Positions 34,544 through 46,683 of a stretch of 64,000 bases of DNA are shown one piece after another; position 1 is the first letter of the stretch, and each line of letters begins with the position of its first letter. The DNA is from Pisolithus tinctorius (lineage: Eukaryota; Basidiomycota; Agaricomycetes; Boletales; Pisolithaceae). The position numbers and the translations under genes are program-made. The stretch spans positions 6,138,001-6,202,000 of the forward strand of contig JANFAH010000001.1 of assembly GCA_024663395.1 (NCBI GenBank), written 5' to 3'. Under the pieces are notes generated by a model. It was not told where the DNA came from and ran no database searches. It saw only the letters and a list, made by a program, of their open reading frames with translations.

Positions 34544-36431
34544 AACCGTTCGGTGTGTCCGAGATGTTATCGGTATCAGCGCAGATACAGTGCTTGATAG
34601 GGTGAAGAGAGGAACTGTAATTCTAGTAGTTCCATGCTGCATCTGCCATGCGGCTTTTTTCCCCACAACATAAAACACTAATGCTGTCATGAAATATCCT
34701 CTGATCTGCAAGCCGATCCTCTTGCTTCGCGAGGATGTTACCGTGTCAGGAACAAGCCTCTCGGTGAAGTGAACACACCTGCCCCAGCACCTAGCCTATC
34801 CAGTACTAAAATGAGGGAAATTGGGTGCCAGGGAGAGTGGGATTACCCGGATCGGATGGATGTCTCTTGGGCTGCGTCCACATTGAGTTCGAAGAATCAA
34901 TTGTGGAGAGGACGAAATCCACGTGGCTGTCTGTAGCGTCCGATGACGTCTGACAGATTCCGAGTCGAATGTGCCTAAGGGGGTGATCATAAATGTAGAT
35001 TCTGGGGACACTGCCCGTTAGATGACACCAAATGCATTCTCGCGACGTTGTTGTGAGGCGGAGGTACTTCGGTGAGCTGACAATGATCTTCGCAGGCCAC
35101 CAGGGCTAAACGGCAGGATTGTGGTAGCTGGGAATCCATGTCACCATTTGTAACAGGCAGCTACTGACTGAATGCTGGCAGGCGTTTCAATAATCCAGCG
35201 TGGTCAAAGTGTTCCGAGGAACGCAAAGCCGATCGATAGGGACGTAGCTTAGATGAACCGGTGCCCCCTTCGCGGTCTGTGCGGGAAGAAGTGAAGATGA
35301 GGAAGGAGCGAACACAGTAACTATAAGCGACCTCCTGATTCTGCATGAGGACGAGGGCACATGGAGTTATACAGCAACGGACTATTCTCACTGAAGTTCG
35401 GGAAAGAGACGACAGCTACCCGGCGAGACAGCGAGACTAGCAACGTGAGGGAATCCTGAGCAACGGGAGATGAGTAGTATCCAAGATCACAGGGTGCGGT
35501 ATGGTGGGTGAAAGCTCGGACAGACGACTCATTGGCTAAGCCTCCTCACAGACATAAGTATCATTAATTGCGAAAGTAAGGTTCTCAAGATAAGTTTGCG
35601 CGAGTGAGCGAGTATGTAGTTAAAGCGGGACCTGGACGACAAGGTACATACTACACTGCGTCCCTGTAAGCAGCAGTCAGTGTGTACGAGGGTGCACCGT
35701 CCGAAAGATGTTGGAGGATGGCAGCGTGGTACCATGGGTAGCCGGTGAACGTTTGAACCGGCGGATATATAGGAGGAACCACTTGGCAGATCGTACCATG
35801 TGCATATCGCGGGCAACGGTGTTGGAGCGCTGATTTGATTACAGCAATGGTGTACAGTAGTCATTTCCGAGTAAGTGGGACACCAAAGCTTTCCATTCAT
35901 GGGGTTAGCAAAGCTTTCATGCATCATGCACATGGCCAGCGCTGCATCGCACGCCAACACGCCCAATACTAAAACCAGATAAGACTGCAAACTATGGTTG
36001 ATATGAAATGGCTACCTCTTGGTCCCGCGACATACGACGACCTTTTGTGGACTTGCGAAGTCGTCCCCTGTCTGCTTGAGCCTAGGACCTTCAGCATTTT
36101 TCTGGCTGTCTCAGGCTTTCTGAGGACGATATGTTGTACCTCTACCGAGTGCTAAGAAAGGCCGTACTCCAGCAATATTGGCGAGATGGATTATTGGATG
36201 GTGCGATTAGGGTTTCCATCATCCCTGCCAAGCGAACACTTCGACAGTGCTGCTCAGGCAATGCAAGCCCTTCAGGTCATGACTCGTGATAATGCAGTCT
36301 TTGTCCTTCACATAAAAAGGGGGTAATATTGCTCCGAGTCCACTATCAGATTGATCCTGCCGTCGCCCCCCCCCGATCGCTCTCCTATCTACACTCCGCG
36401 GCAAGTTCATTGTAATAGTTACTTGGATGAT
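34544..36431. other. Spacer between DUF6534 copies 5 and 6 (duplicated module)
   Basis: About 1.9 kb. From about 34,745 it matches the spacers at 39,480-41,260 and 53,450-55,190 in order (AACAAGCCTCTCGG, TTACCCGGAT, GATGACGTCTGACAG, AAGTATCATTAATTGCG, GTCCGAAAGATGTTGG). A 153-residue minus-strand open frame (35,990-35,529) has partial matches in the other spacers but no known domain. A CATAAAAA box lies at 36,311, 121 bases before copy 6. Confidence 0.5.
36311..36318 (+). promoter_or_regulatory. CATAAAAA box of DUF6534 copy 6
   Basis: 121 bases before the copy 6 ATG; the same form (CATAAAAA) as copy 5. Confidence 0.45.
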
Positions 36432-38463
36432 ATGGGCATTCCGGGCGGGTTCGGTGAAGACCTTTCGTAGCTAAATGCGATCTTGTGAATTCATTGGTTC
36501 GCAATAGGTTTTACGCTCATCGGGAGTCTGGTCTCCGCCATGTATGTGTTACTTTTCTGGACTTCGTCACATCCTCCCACTAATGACCACGTTTCATGTC
36601 AAGGTTATACGGCATAACAACTTTGCAGGGGAGTTTTCAACGGAGTGTCCAGGCTAGGGTTCCACTCACCAATTATATAGACTTATGTGTATTACATGCA
36701 CTACTCTGAGGATGCCCCGACCATGAAAATCCTGGTTGCTGCCTTGTGGTAAGATGGACTACCTTCGGACACCCATCAAATTTGCTCATGCGAAGTCAGG
36801 ACCCTTGATACCCTACATGCCTTCTTCAGTGAGTACTCGACATTTCCGAGTGAATGCGTCACTAATGGGCGATTAGTATGCCATTACTTGTACTACTACC
36901 TGGTGAAGCTGATGCGTCTACTCGTCGTGACTGCTGTGTTGAATCATCGCAGATAACCAATTATGGTGTTCCGACGAGTTTGGAGTATATGGTCTGGTTC
37001 GCGTGCCTCCCCACTTCACGGCTGCTTGCCACTGATAAGATATGGCAGGTCGCTGCCAGTACGCCTGCCGTATTTTCTACAAGGCGCTGATGTAGAACGT
37101 TTCCTCGCTTAGGCATCGCTTCTGACGGATGTACGTTCCTTTCATTTCAAGATCATTTATGACAAGATTCAGGTGTATGGTTGCAGATACTGTTGATTTT
37201 TATGGCCCAGTCGTAAGTGACTATTTCTGACTATTTCTCGTAGGTTGACCTTCATCAACCGAATGCTACTAGCTTCTTCGCACATAAAATACATCATCGT
37301 ATGTCACATTCGGTCAGAATCACCAGTCTTTGGGTTTATTGATCCGGATTCAGTTTGTCGCCGTCAAGTGAAATGGTTGGTGACCGTCCCAATTGTGAGT
37401 ACCATCTGCTTTATCAAAAATGACATCCAGTGACATGGCCGCGATAGATGCTATTTGCACTAGTTCACTTCGGTGAGTTTTGTATATATTATGCTTAGGA
37501 GGCATTTGGACAAAGTTTCATCAGGGCTTGGCATGGGTTCGTGTTTTTCTTCCACGATGCACCTATTCTAATCAAGAAGCAGAGACGGCTGTTTGGATGT
37601 ACCTCGACCTGCCCAACCATTTTCACCGAAATACTGATATTCGCGTATAGGTTTGCCCATAAGGAGATCAGCTCCCTTATGCAGATTAGGGTGGTTCTGT
37701 TAACAGAGAAACGGTGCACGGGCTGACGGATCGTCATTCCTAGAATTACGTCTTAATACCCAGTTGGACTGTCCTCCTGCCTGCTGAGGTTCTGATTACG
37801 GTGTCACTTTGCATACTTTTGTATGGCGGCTCTTGTTCCGCGACTCCAAGGTAACTCGAGTCCGCGCCAGTGGTTCATTCCTGACGGATCCCGCTCAGAA
37901 CGAGGCGCCTCCTGAACACGCTTATCATATATGCTGTTAACCGGTGTTTACTGACGTTGTGAGCCTAAGCCCTCTGGCACCCGTAACCATAACTTGATTC
38001 AGGCCTTCCTTCCTAGGCTAGTTGAGATTGCAGAGCTCGTCATGGTGCGCGTGACCTATTGCAGGACGACTATGTCGCTCTTACAGTTCCGTTAGACCAT
38101 TCTTCACCAGGATGCATGGGCAATGGGATTCGCCTTCATCATCGGAAAGTGTCAGTATTCCTTGCCTTGTACACAAAGCATAATATCTCATCTTACTGCT
38201 GATCCTTAGTATACACCAACTCGGTCCTAGCATCGCTGAACACCCGGGAATATCTTCGATCCCTGGGTTCAAGTTCAGGTACTGTGCCTGATCTACAAAT
38301 GAGTACTATCCACTTCGCGAACCTGCCGAAGCCTTCGGAGGACGTGGAGAATTCAAAGAATGGAGAAAACGATGTCGACGGGCGAGACATGACTGTTATC
38401 GATATAACTGCAGTGGCTACACTTGATAAGACTGCGGCATTGCGAAGGGAAGCAGAGGTGTGA
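36432..38463 (+). CDS. DUF6534 membrane protein, copy 6
   Basis: Starts MGIPGGFG, ends TGA at 38,461-38,463, about 323 residues with all 21 exons open. Intron 3 begins GG (36,629). Exon 17 starts NYVLIPSWTVLLPAEV and is one codon shorter than in copy 2, exon 19 reads LVEIAELVM, and the tail has LGSSSGTVPDL and ends REAEV. These marks are shared with copy 10, and the 3' flank matches copy 10 for about 200 bases. Confidence 0.84.
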
Positions 38464-41263
38464 TACTAATGGATCCACTCTGTATCTGCCATTAGTTTTT
38501 TCTTTTGTCGCAAGGCCAGTCGGCGTAATGCTGGCACTAAATATCACCTGCACATGCACGACGCTCGTCTTGCCTCGTGAGGCTAGCAACAGGTTATCAG
38601 TGACGGTACAGGGCTGCGTAGAGTCTAGCTAGACGCCGCACTCCGGTACTGAAATTGGCGCTTGTGCTTATAGTGGTCGAAACATAAATGCTGTAAGAAT
38701 GTGATGGCTCGTTGTGTAAGTACATAATCCACCGGTTTTTGCATCAGGAAGCCTGGCGCGAGGAGGCGCAGTCAGCTTTTTTTTTTGTTCGTGATATTAC
38801 TGCGAAACGTCCAGAGGGTAATAACCCTACCAGTGATTAACCGACTTTATGACTCGCCAGGTCACCTGTGCACGAGTGACCCGGGCTTCCCAATGGCCAA
38901 CCGTACCCGTTGTGCGCTTTGAACATGTCACTAGATCTGCTGTTGGAGATGGCTTAGAGTGTCAACTGCACTGGTCGATTTCTAATCCAGCGCGAACCCG
39001 ACGGAATTAGACTTGTTCTTCGGTAAGATCTGATGTGGGCATGAATCTCCTAGGCACTGGTATGTGACACAATTAGATTAAGATAATAATCTATTCGTTT
39101 GAAAATGCGGCGGAAGGGCACTCGCTACTGATTGAGATCAATTCGGACGTCATCCTGTTTGCCAGCCCTCATTCGGGTAGTCGTCCAGGTCAGGGGGACA
39201 AACCTCACCCGATGATGGAGGCTCATACGACTCGGCATTTCGCCACAAGTGGCTCCCGTGTTACGTGTAGAAACAACTGTTCATCAGTCAACGCTTAGGG
39301 GAATAAGCAAAGCCACCCTCCGCGGAAAAACCATCCCTTCCTGCATTCACTGGGTAAGGTGGGCTGGGGTAGATCAATTGTCACATCACCTCACGGAACG
39401 AGCTCCGACGCTGTTTCAAGCAGGTTCCAGTGCAAACACAAGTGCTGAGACATGGTTACTTGCACCTTCACGATTGGGGACGACAAGCCTCTAAGTGGGA
39501 TGAACACACCCGTGCCCCAGTACTCAGTTAATCCAGCACTAAAATGAGGCGAACTGGTTGCCAACGAAATTGGGGGGTTACCCGGATCGGATCGACCTCT
39601 CTGGTGTTGGGTGCACATCGAGGTTGATCTGAATCAGTTGCAGAGACGACAGAGTCTACGCGGCTTTCTGTGGTGTCCGATGACGTCTAGCAGTGACAAT
39701 AGTCAGATTCAAAGTCAGATGTAAGGGATGCTCATAAATATAAGGACACCGTCCGTGTGGATGGCACCAGGTAAATTCTTGCGACCTTGTTAGTTTTCTG
39801 GGCTTCGAAGGGAGGTACTCTGATGAGCTGACGATGATCTTCCCAGAAGGGCGGAGCAGAATGGAGGGATTGTGATAATTGATAATCCATGTTACCTTTG
39901 GTCACGCCCGAGTCTTGAGGGTACGGACAAGGCCGGTCGAAGGGGTTGGACATAAGTCTTCCGATCAGCAAGTGCTGGCAACACATCCCGAGGAACGCGA
40001 AACCAATCGAGGGCGGCATACCTTGGAAGAACTGGAGCGATCCCCCGGGCCCTGCACGAGAGCGAGGGCATGCGGGGTTACCCAACAATGGACTCCCGAC
40101 AAGTGGGGCAGGATCTTCACTGAGGTTCGGAACTTGTCCGGCGCGGCGGCAAGTGCGGATAAGTAGCAGCGAGGCGAAACCAAGGGCGGTGGGATACGAG
40201 TAGTATCCAAGGTCCTGAGGTAAGGTGTGGTGGGCGAAAGGGCGATGGCACAATGTATGCTACTCTGACAGAGCGGACTTAAGGGCGAAGCCTCGTTTCG
40301 TCCGCCTGCACGAAGAGATAAGTATCATTAATTGCAACAGTAAGGTTCCCGAGATGAGTTTGCGAAAGTGAAAGAGCGTGCACAGTAGCTGAGCAAGACC
40401 TAGACGACCTTGCCATACATAACGGGACGACAATCGTCCGAGTGTGCCGGCTGAAAGCTGTGCGACGTGCCGTTCGAAAGACATCAGAGGATGGTGGCAT
40501 ACCAGTACCACGGGTATGATAGGTAACCGTTGGGTGTTTTGAACCGGCGGATATGTAGAACCGAGGAACCCATTGGCGAGTAATACATGATCGTGGTCTC
40601 TATTTGCACATCGTATGATAGGCGGTTCATGGCAATGATGGCGAGCACTTGCCATCATGATACGCTGTATGTCCAGATTGCCGTGTTCAACGTCTTCCAT
40701 TTCATAGACAGGGATGGAACCAACATCAATTTTATCATGGCCAGTGCTGCCACTCATCTTACATACACGCCAACGCATTACCAAATCAGAACAAGCAAGA
40801 CTGCAAGCAAATGAAATGGTCTCTTCTCAACGGTCGCGCAACGCACCGGGCTTTAGCAAAGTCGCTCGCCTCCCTGCTGCTAGCACTTCGTGAGTGAATG
40901 AACTCCCAACGTTCAGCATTTTTGCGGCTGTCTTAGGCTTCCTGAGGACGATGTGTTGTGCTTACGGTGCCTTCCACCGAGACCGGGGATTATATAGCAG
41001 GCCTGCAGCTGTGCTTACTACAGCAATGGCAAGATTATTGGATTTAGGGCATTGGGGTTTCCACCATTCCTGTGAGAAATACCTACAGGACGATCATAAG
41101 GGTCCTCCGGATCATTGTAGTTCAGCCTCCATCCTTTAAAACAGGGCAGGGTTGCTCTGAGTCTTGATATCGCTGTCGTCACCCTCAATCACTTCTCCAT
41201 CCACACATCGCACTAGCAAGTTCGTCACTGACGAGTACGCATTATACAAGTTTCCCAAACGAC
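38464..41263. other. Spacer between DUF6534 copies 6 and 7 (duplicated module)
   Basis: About 2.8 kb, no gene supported. 38,700-39,480 resembles 52,400-53,450 (TTTCTAATCCAGCG...GGACTTGTTCTTC) and 39,480-40,850 resembles 34,745-36,200 and 53,450-54,780. Two minus-strand open frames (40,253-39,732 and 40,784-40,260) show no domain; fragments of them recur in the sister spacers with stops, so conservation as protein is not evident. CTTTAAAA at 41,134 is the copy 7 box. Confidence 0.5.
41134..41141 (+). promoter_or_regulatory. CTTTAAAA box of DUF6534 copy 7
   Basis: 130 bases before the copy 7 ATG, in the conserved array position. Confidence 0.45.
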
Positions 41264-43147
41264 ATGGGCATCTCGGGCGAGTTTGGTAAAGACCTTTCAT
41301 AGCCGAATGCAGTCTTGTCTGCTAATCTGTTCGTGATAGGTCCTACCCTCATTGGTGGTGTTGTCTCTTTCATGTTGTCTAGCTTTGCTTGTTTCTGTTG
41401 TATCTGCTCTCTGATATCCTTATTTCGCGTCTAGGTTATATGGGATAACGATTTTCCAGGAGCGTTTTCAACGCAATGTTCAGACTGGTGCTCCGCTTAT
41501 TGGTTATACAGACTTATGTGTACTTCATGCACTATGCTGAGGATGGCTTGGCCATGAAGTTCCTGGTTGCTGCCATATGGTGAGTTAGGCCAACTTTGGA
41601 CGCCTGCAAACCTGCTGACGCGAGGTCGGGGTTCTTGATACCTTGCATATTTCTTTCAGTGAGTACTTGGTACTTGCAAGTGAATGCATGGCTAATAGTC
41701 GCTCAGTATGCCATTACTTGTACTACTACCTGGTGAAAGCGATCCACCCACTCCTTGTGACTGTTGTGTTCAAACGCTGCAGATAACTAATTATGGCGTT
41801 CCGACGGGTTTGGATTATGTCGTTTGGTACTTATGCCCTCTACTTCAAACCTGATTTCCTCCGATGACCTATGACAGGTCATTCCCAGTACGCATACCCC
41901 AAGTTCTACGAGGCACTGATTTGCTATGTTTTCCCCGCTTAGGCGTCAATTCTGATAAACGTGCGTTCCTTTTATCTCCAGAACATTCTATCACCGGGCT
42001 TAACTATACTGCAGTCGCTTTTGGTTCTTTCCGTTCAATGGTAAGCAGCTAGCTTCTGTGGAACGATTATGACGCTTATACATAAGCCGAATGCTACTAG
42101 CTTTTTCGCACATAAAATATATTACCGTACGTCACACTCAGCTTTGCATCTCAGGACACTGTTGATCGGCATCCAGTTTGTCGTCCCCAAGTGAGGCGGT
42201 TGGTGACCGCCCCAATCGTGAGCATGTTTACTTGTTATGGCAAGGGTGTGATCCGGTAACATGGCTGATAGGTGCTGTTCGTATTTGCTCACTGGGGTGA
42301 GATTTTTGTTGTGCTCTCGAGGCATTTATAAAGATACTTCAATAGGGTTTAGCGTAGGTCTGTCCGTCTCTTCCACTTTGATAGACCTGTTCTAATCGAG
42401 AAGCAGAGACGGCTGTTCTGATGTACTTCAACCTGTCCAACCGTGTTCGAGGTACTGATCTCCATTCATAGGTTCGTCAATAACAAGACCAGCGACCTTA
42501 CGCAGTTTACGGTATATCCATCAAGAGAGAAATTTGGTGCGCTGGCTCACTTATTTCTTCTAGTCTTACGCCGTGATTCCCGGTTTGGCCACCATCGTAC
42601 TAACGGAAGTTCTGATCGCGGGGGCACTCTGCGTACTTTTCTACGACAGCGGCTCTCACTCTTCATTCCGAAGGTGACTCCACTAACCCCTGGTGCTTCC
42701 TTCCTAATGAACCCTGCTTAGAACGAAACGTCTCCTGAACATGCTTATCATCTATGCTGTTAACCGCTGTTTGTTAACTTTGTTAGTTTAATCCCTTTTT
42801 GGTTTGTAACTGCAATTTGATTCGAGCTTTCCCTTGCAGACTACTCGCTGTTGCACAGCTTGTCACGGTACGTTCGACATATCGCACTGTGACTATGTTA
42901 CTCTCACACTTCCTTCAGAGTGTTCTTCACCAAGATGCATGGTCAATAGGGATGGACTTCATCATGGCGAAACGTCAGTCTTCCATGCTCTGCAAGCGAT
43001 GGTGAGAACACCTCATCTTACTATTGAACAGTATATGCGAACTCGCTTCTAGCATCACTGAACTCCCGGGAACACCTTCGATCCCAAATCTCAGGTACCG
43101 TGTCCGATCTACGCATCGGCACTACCCACCTCGCCAACGCGTTGTAG
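41264..43147 (+). pseudogene. DUF6534 copy 7, splice-site damaged
   Basis: Starts MGISGEFG and would end TAG at 43,145-43,147, about 278 residues if spliced as copy 2. All exons are open, but the intron 4 acceptor is GG (41,628-41,629) where all other copies have AG; using the nearest upstream AG shifts the frame. Intron 3 begins GA (41,460) and intron 2 has a weak donor (GTTGTC). The tail is cut short after TANAL-type residues. Exon 6 reads ICHYLYYYL as in copy 6. It is either a young pseudogene or uses an unusual site. Confidence 0.7.
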
Positions 43148-44640
43148 ATTTCAGGAGATGTAGAGAGTTCAAAGAATGGTGCAAGGTAGTTCGGCGTATG
43201 CGCAGGGGTGTTGTCGATCCTACCACCAATCTAGCACTTGATAAGACTACGGCGAGAGAGGTGCGACATAAGTAGTTTCATTCCTCATTCACCATCATAC
43301 CTACGTGTAAGACACTCCTCTTGCTTCGTGAAGCTTACAGAAGGGTTATAACTTACTGTAAGACACATCGTCACAGAAGCTAGTGGTCCTGTTTTCTCGG
43401 TGAAGAGCGACAGTGACGGTTATAAATCTCCTGAGTATGAGACTACTTGATTTGCCGCTCGTGGGATGCTATTGCCAAGCGAAATGCCCTGGACACGGAG
43501 GGGACATCTGGGACCATCTGAAATGGTGAAGGTGATGCCTCCCAGACGACCAAGAAAGACTGAAGGCAAGTGTTCGCTCGTCAATTGCAAACACAAACGT
43601 CTCTTTGGTGACCGCTGTTTTTAATTAACCCAATCATATCAGCAATTGATGCATCATATCTTCAGCTTGGATGTGGTCCTATGGTTATGATTTCCCGAGA
43701 TACCCGTTTAAACGATTTTGACAAGGCAGACAGTGAAGATTAGGTATGCGAGCGTATAGCTAACCTGGTCGACATGGTACACCGCGACCTTGTTGAACTC
43801 ACGTCCGTACATACGAAGGTGTACTAGCTGATGCCTGAGTGAGACATGCCGTCCGAAAGACGTTGGAAGTGGCCAGCACGGTGTCATACGTGAGTCGGTG
43901 GACACGATCGAATGGGTTGGTTGGACTGCTGGGACGGCAGGCGTGATAGATTTTCTCGGAGTTGCAAGGATGCGGAGCGTCGTCATGAATCCATAAAGTA
44001 TCCGGCAATTATCCGTTCCTCAGGCAAGGATTGGTTCATTTGAGAACGCCGGTCCGTGGGTATTAGCCGGTGGTTGAGGTTAATTCTGGGGCCACCCTCG
44101 GTTGGCGAGTCCTCATTCGGTTGTGGGAGGTTGTCCAAGTCAGGGAGATAAGCTTCATCCGGTGACGAAAACTTCTACAGCCCGTCATTCAGCCACAGCT
44201 CGTTCCTGTGTAGTACGGTTATACGTCAGGTCATCCGATTGGTGGTGAACAACCGGGTAGTTGAGGGGGATTTGAAACAAAAGAGTATACTGAGGTCCCG
44301 CCTGTCTGCAAGAGTGTACAAGCTAAAATGGGAGCAATTTGAAGATGGCAGAGGGCACAGCGCTGTGCCAAGCGTGAACCAATGAATTCGACCAAGTCGG
44401 CTGGTCGGAGAGCCCGCTGGGACGGTGCCCGTGTGCGCCGGTTTTTTTCGAGTTGAAAGTTGCAAGGATGAACGAGGGTAACAGGGTGGTAACAGGGAGA
44501 GTGAGGACGATAGTTGACGACGTTTTGGACCGCGACGAAGGCTGGGCTGGTCATGAGCGCTTGAGCAGTCGTTAGATCTACTGTATTTGCCACGTTCAAG
44601 TTTATTTGGTCGTAATGCCTTCATCGAGTGTTTGGGGGTT
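43148..44640. other. Spacer after copy 7, first part
   Basis: About 1.5 kb, no gene recognised. It shares GGTATGCGAGCG...CCTGGTCGACATGGTACACCGCG (43,742) with 31,120 and GTCCGAAAGACGTTGG (43,853) with five other spacers. A minus-strand frame at 44,684-44,226 has no known domain. Confidence 0.45.
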
Positions 44641-44764
44641 ACAACCGTTTCGGAAATTCTTGTCCGAGTGGCGCAAACGCTCATTAAAAATCAAAAAAAT
44701 CAAAAAAAATCAGAAAAACCAACAACATGCTGCAGAACGTGATTTTCACTATGATATATTGCAA

Positions 44765-44914
44765 AATCAGTGCCGGCGTGAAGCAGAAAGCGTCAGAATT
44801 GCTTGAGGAAGGCTAGGAGATGGAAGAAGTTGCAGATGCGCTAGGTGCGTCGGCCTGCAGCACCAACTGTTGGGCTGCAAACTATGAGCAGCCAGATCAT
44901 GTCGAACGGCTGTC
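44765..44914 (+). pseudogene. Transposase HTH relic, left arm
   Basis: Reads SAGVKQKASELLEEG, stop, then EMEEVADALGASACSTNCWA and ANYEQPDHVE. This matches the helix-turn-helix start of DDE transposases found in mushrooms (pattern LLEEGW-x-EEVADALGVS...RW...NYE). The stop TAG stands where that family has Trp. No catalytic domain follows. Confidence 0.6.
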
Positions 44915-44931
44915 CATCTGATTGAGCATGT

Positions 44932-45158
44932 ATCAATAGCATAATAGCATTAATAAAGAGGTAGAAAGGGTAGAATTCAGCCTCCAAAAAATTGAGCAAA
45001 GCCTGTGCTTGAACTCCTAGGAGCCCAAGCTCGAGATTATCAATGATATAGCACTATGGACATCTGTAATGACAGTCCTGACGAGCTCGACAAGTCCGTG
45101 GATGGGGAATTATTGAACCCAAAGAAAATCGAGCATACCTGGACTTGAACTCATGCCC
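44932..45158. repeat. 227-base insertion in the left foldback arm
   Basis: Present in the left arm only; the right arm is continuous at 45,790. It holds two stretches resembling tRNA T-arm sequence in reverse (GGACTTGAACTC, GTGCTTGAACTCC), so a tRNA-derived SINE is possible, but no full box A/B pair or tail was found. Confidence 0.35.
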
Positions 45159-45805
45159 TATGACGCTGCATCTGTAACATTAAACAAACAAAAATAAAAC
45201 AGCTGATTGCGCGACTTTTGCAGTACTGCTCCTGTGCAACTTTTTATACTACCCCTGCATAATTTTTAACACAGTCACTTTGCACCACTTTACACTAGCT
45301 AGGAGGGCAGATAAAATAGATAAACGTAGGCAGGACGTGAACACCGTTCGTCGGCACCCTCCCCAGTCATCCCGCCCAATCCACGAGGCCGTGATGCCCC
45401 ACAGGGCCCGCTCGAACGCTCGACCCCCTCTCCCGCCCCTCCAGCCTGGTGGCGGGATTGCTCCTTCGGGAAATTCCCGCGGCATCGCCACCTGCAAATT
45501 CATGTGACCGCACTCCGCGCCACAAGTCATCACTGGCCTAGCGAATTTGGGCCCGTTTCTTGGCAAAATACCCATTATTACATGGGTTATGTACAGTAGC
45601 ATCGAAATGAGTCCCGAGGAACGGGCGAGGAGTGCGTGTAGCCCTGACTCGCTCGCTCCCCCGTGCACGTGCCCTGCTTAGTCAGTAGCTGTGGGCACAG
45701 CCACCTGCAAATTTTCTGTTCATTACTGCAAAAGTCGCGCAATCAGCTGTTTTATTTTTGTTTGTTTAATGTTACAGATGCAGCGTCATAACATGCTCAA
45801 TCAGA

Positions 45806-45956
45806 TGGACAGCCGTTCGACATGATCTGGCTGCTCATAGTTTGCAGCCCAACAGTTGGTGCTGCAGGCCGACGCACCTAGCGCATCTGCAACTTCTTCC
45901 ATCTCCTAGCCTTCCTCAAGCAATTCTGACGCTTTCTGCTTCACGCCGGCACTGAT
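45806..45956 (-). pseudogene. Transposase HTH relic, right arm
   Basis: The inverted counterpart of 44,765-44,914 with the same TAG codon in the same place, so the stop predates the duplication of the arm. Upstream on the minus strand (46,137 to 46,080) the right arm keeps more 5' sequence than the left. Confidence 0.6.
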
Positions 45957-46080
45957 TTTGCAATATATCATAGTGAAAATCACGTTCTGCAGCATGTTGT
46001 TGGTTTTTCTGATTTTTTTGATTTTTTTGATTTTTAATGAGCGTTTGCACCACTCGGACAAGAATTTCCGAAACGGTTGT

Positions 46081-46683
46081 ACTCTGACATGCCATAATGG
46101 CATTTACATGGTCAAACTTTTTTAATAGCACTTGCACATCTCATTTTATTGAAAATTGAACTGCACAGAGTTGTAGATACTTAAAAAATAAAGAACACTG
46201 TGCAATTTTTTCAAGACAAAACAAAGATTTGCGACTGTCATTTGCTCTTGATGATAAAGTCACATCAGAATCACGTTGGGTCACGTTAGATTGGTGGCGT
46301 GTGCATGAGCCCTATCTTATAGGAATAAGTCCCTACAATTAAACCATGCCTTCGGAGTTTCCTACATTCGCTATGTAACGTGAGGCTAGTGTAGATCAAA
46401 TTTTCGCACCCCCTCACACTAGTGGCTGAGTGAGACACGGATGAAATGGTGCTTAACTTCCACCTAAGGCTCAGACGCAAAATGTCTGAGCAATGTTTCA
46501 TCATGACAGGTGGGTGCTGTTCAAGCGATGCAAGTTCTCCAAATCATACTTACTGATGCAACCTACATCTATTAAAAGCAGAACGGAGTTGGTCCACTAT
46601 CAGATTGATTCCACCGTTTCCACCCTCGGTCACTACTCTATCCACGCCCCACAGTGAGTTCATTATATAGGTACCTGACCGCC
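46081..46683. promoter_or_regulatory. Upstream region of DUF6534 copy 8
   Basis: About 600 bases. The first part is AT-rich and probably belongs to the transposon of the right arm. ATTAAAAG at 46,571 lies 113 bases before the copy 8 ATG. Confidence 0.45.

Larger units (their letters stand above)
44641..46080. mobile_element. Foldback element of two inverted transposase ends
   Basis: Left arm 44,641-44,931 and right arm 45,791-46,080 are near-perfect inverted copies; a further inverted pair lies at 45,159-45,225 and 45,724-45,789. The left arm is split by 227 bases (44,932-45,158) absent from the right. The loop (45,226-45,723) is GC-rich, unlike the AT-rich arms. Each arm encodes a Tc1/mariner-like N-terminal helix-turn-helix, so this is a fused head-to-head remnant rather than a random palindrome. 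Confidence 0.8.

Noticed and set aside
35529..35990. Minus-strand frame of 153 codons
   Set aside because: It lies in a duplicated spacer; the matching places in sister spacers carry different stops and frameshifts, and no domain is visible.
39732..40784. Two minus-strand frames of about 174 codons each
   Set aside because: Same spacer module, no motif, not kept as protein in the related copies at 34.7-36.2 and 53.5-54.8 kb.
44226..44684. Minus-strand frame of 152 codons
   Set aside because: No recognisable domain or introns, and it overlaps the start of the foldback element.
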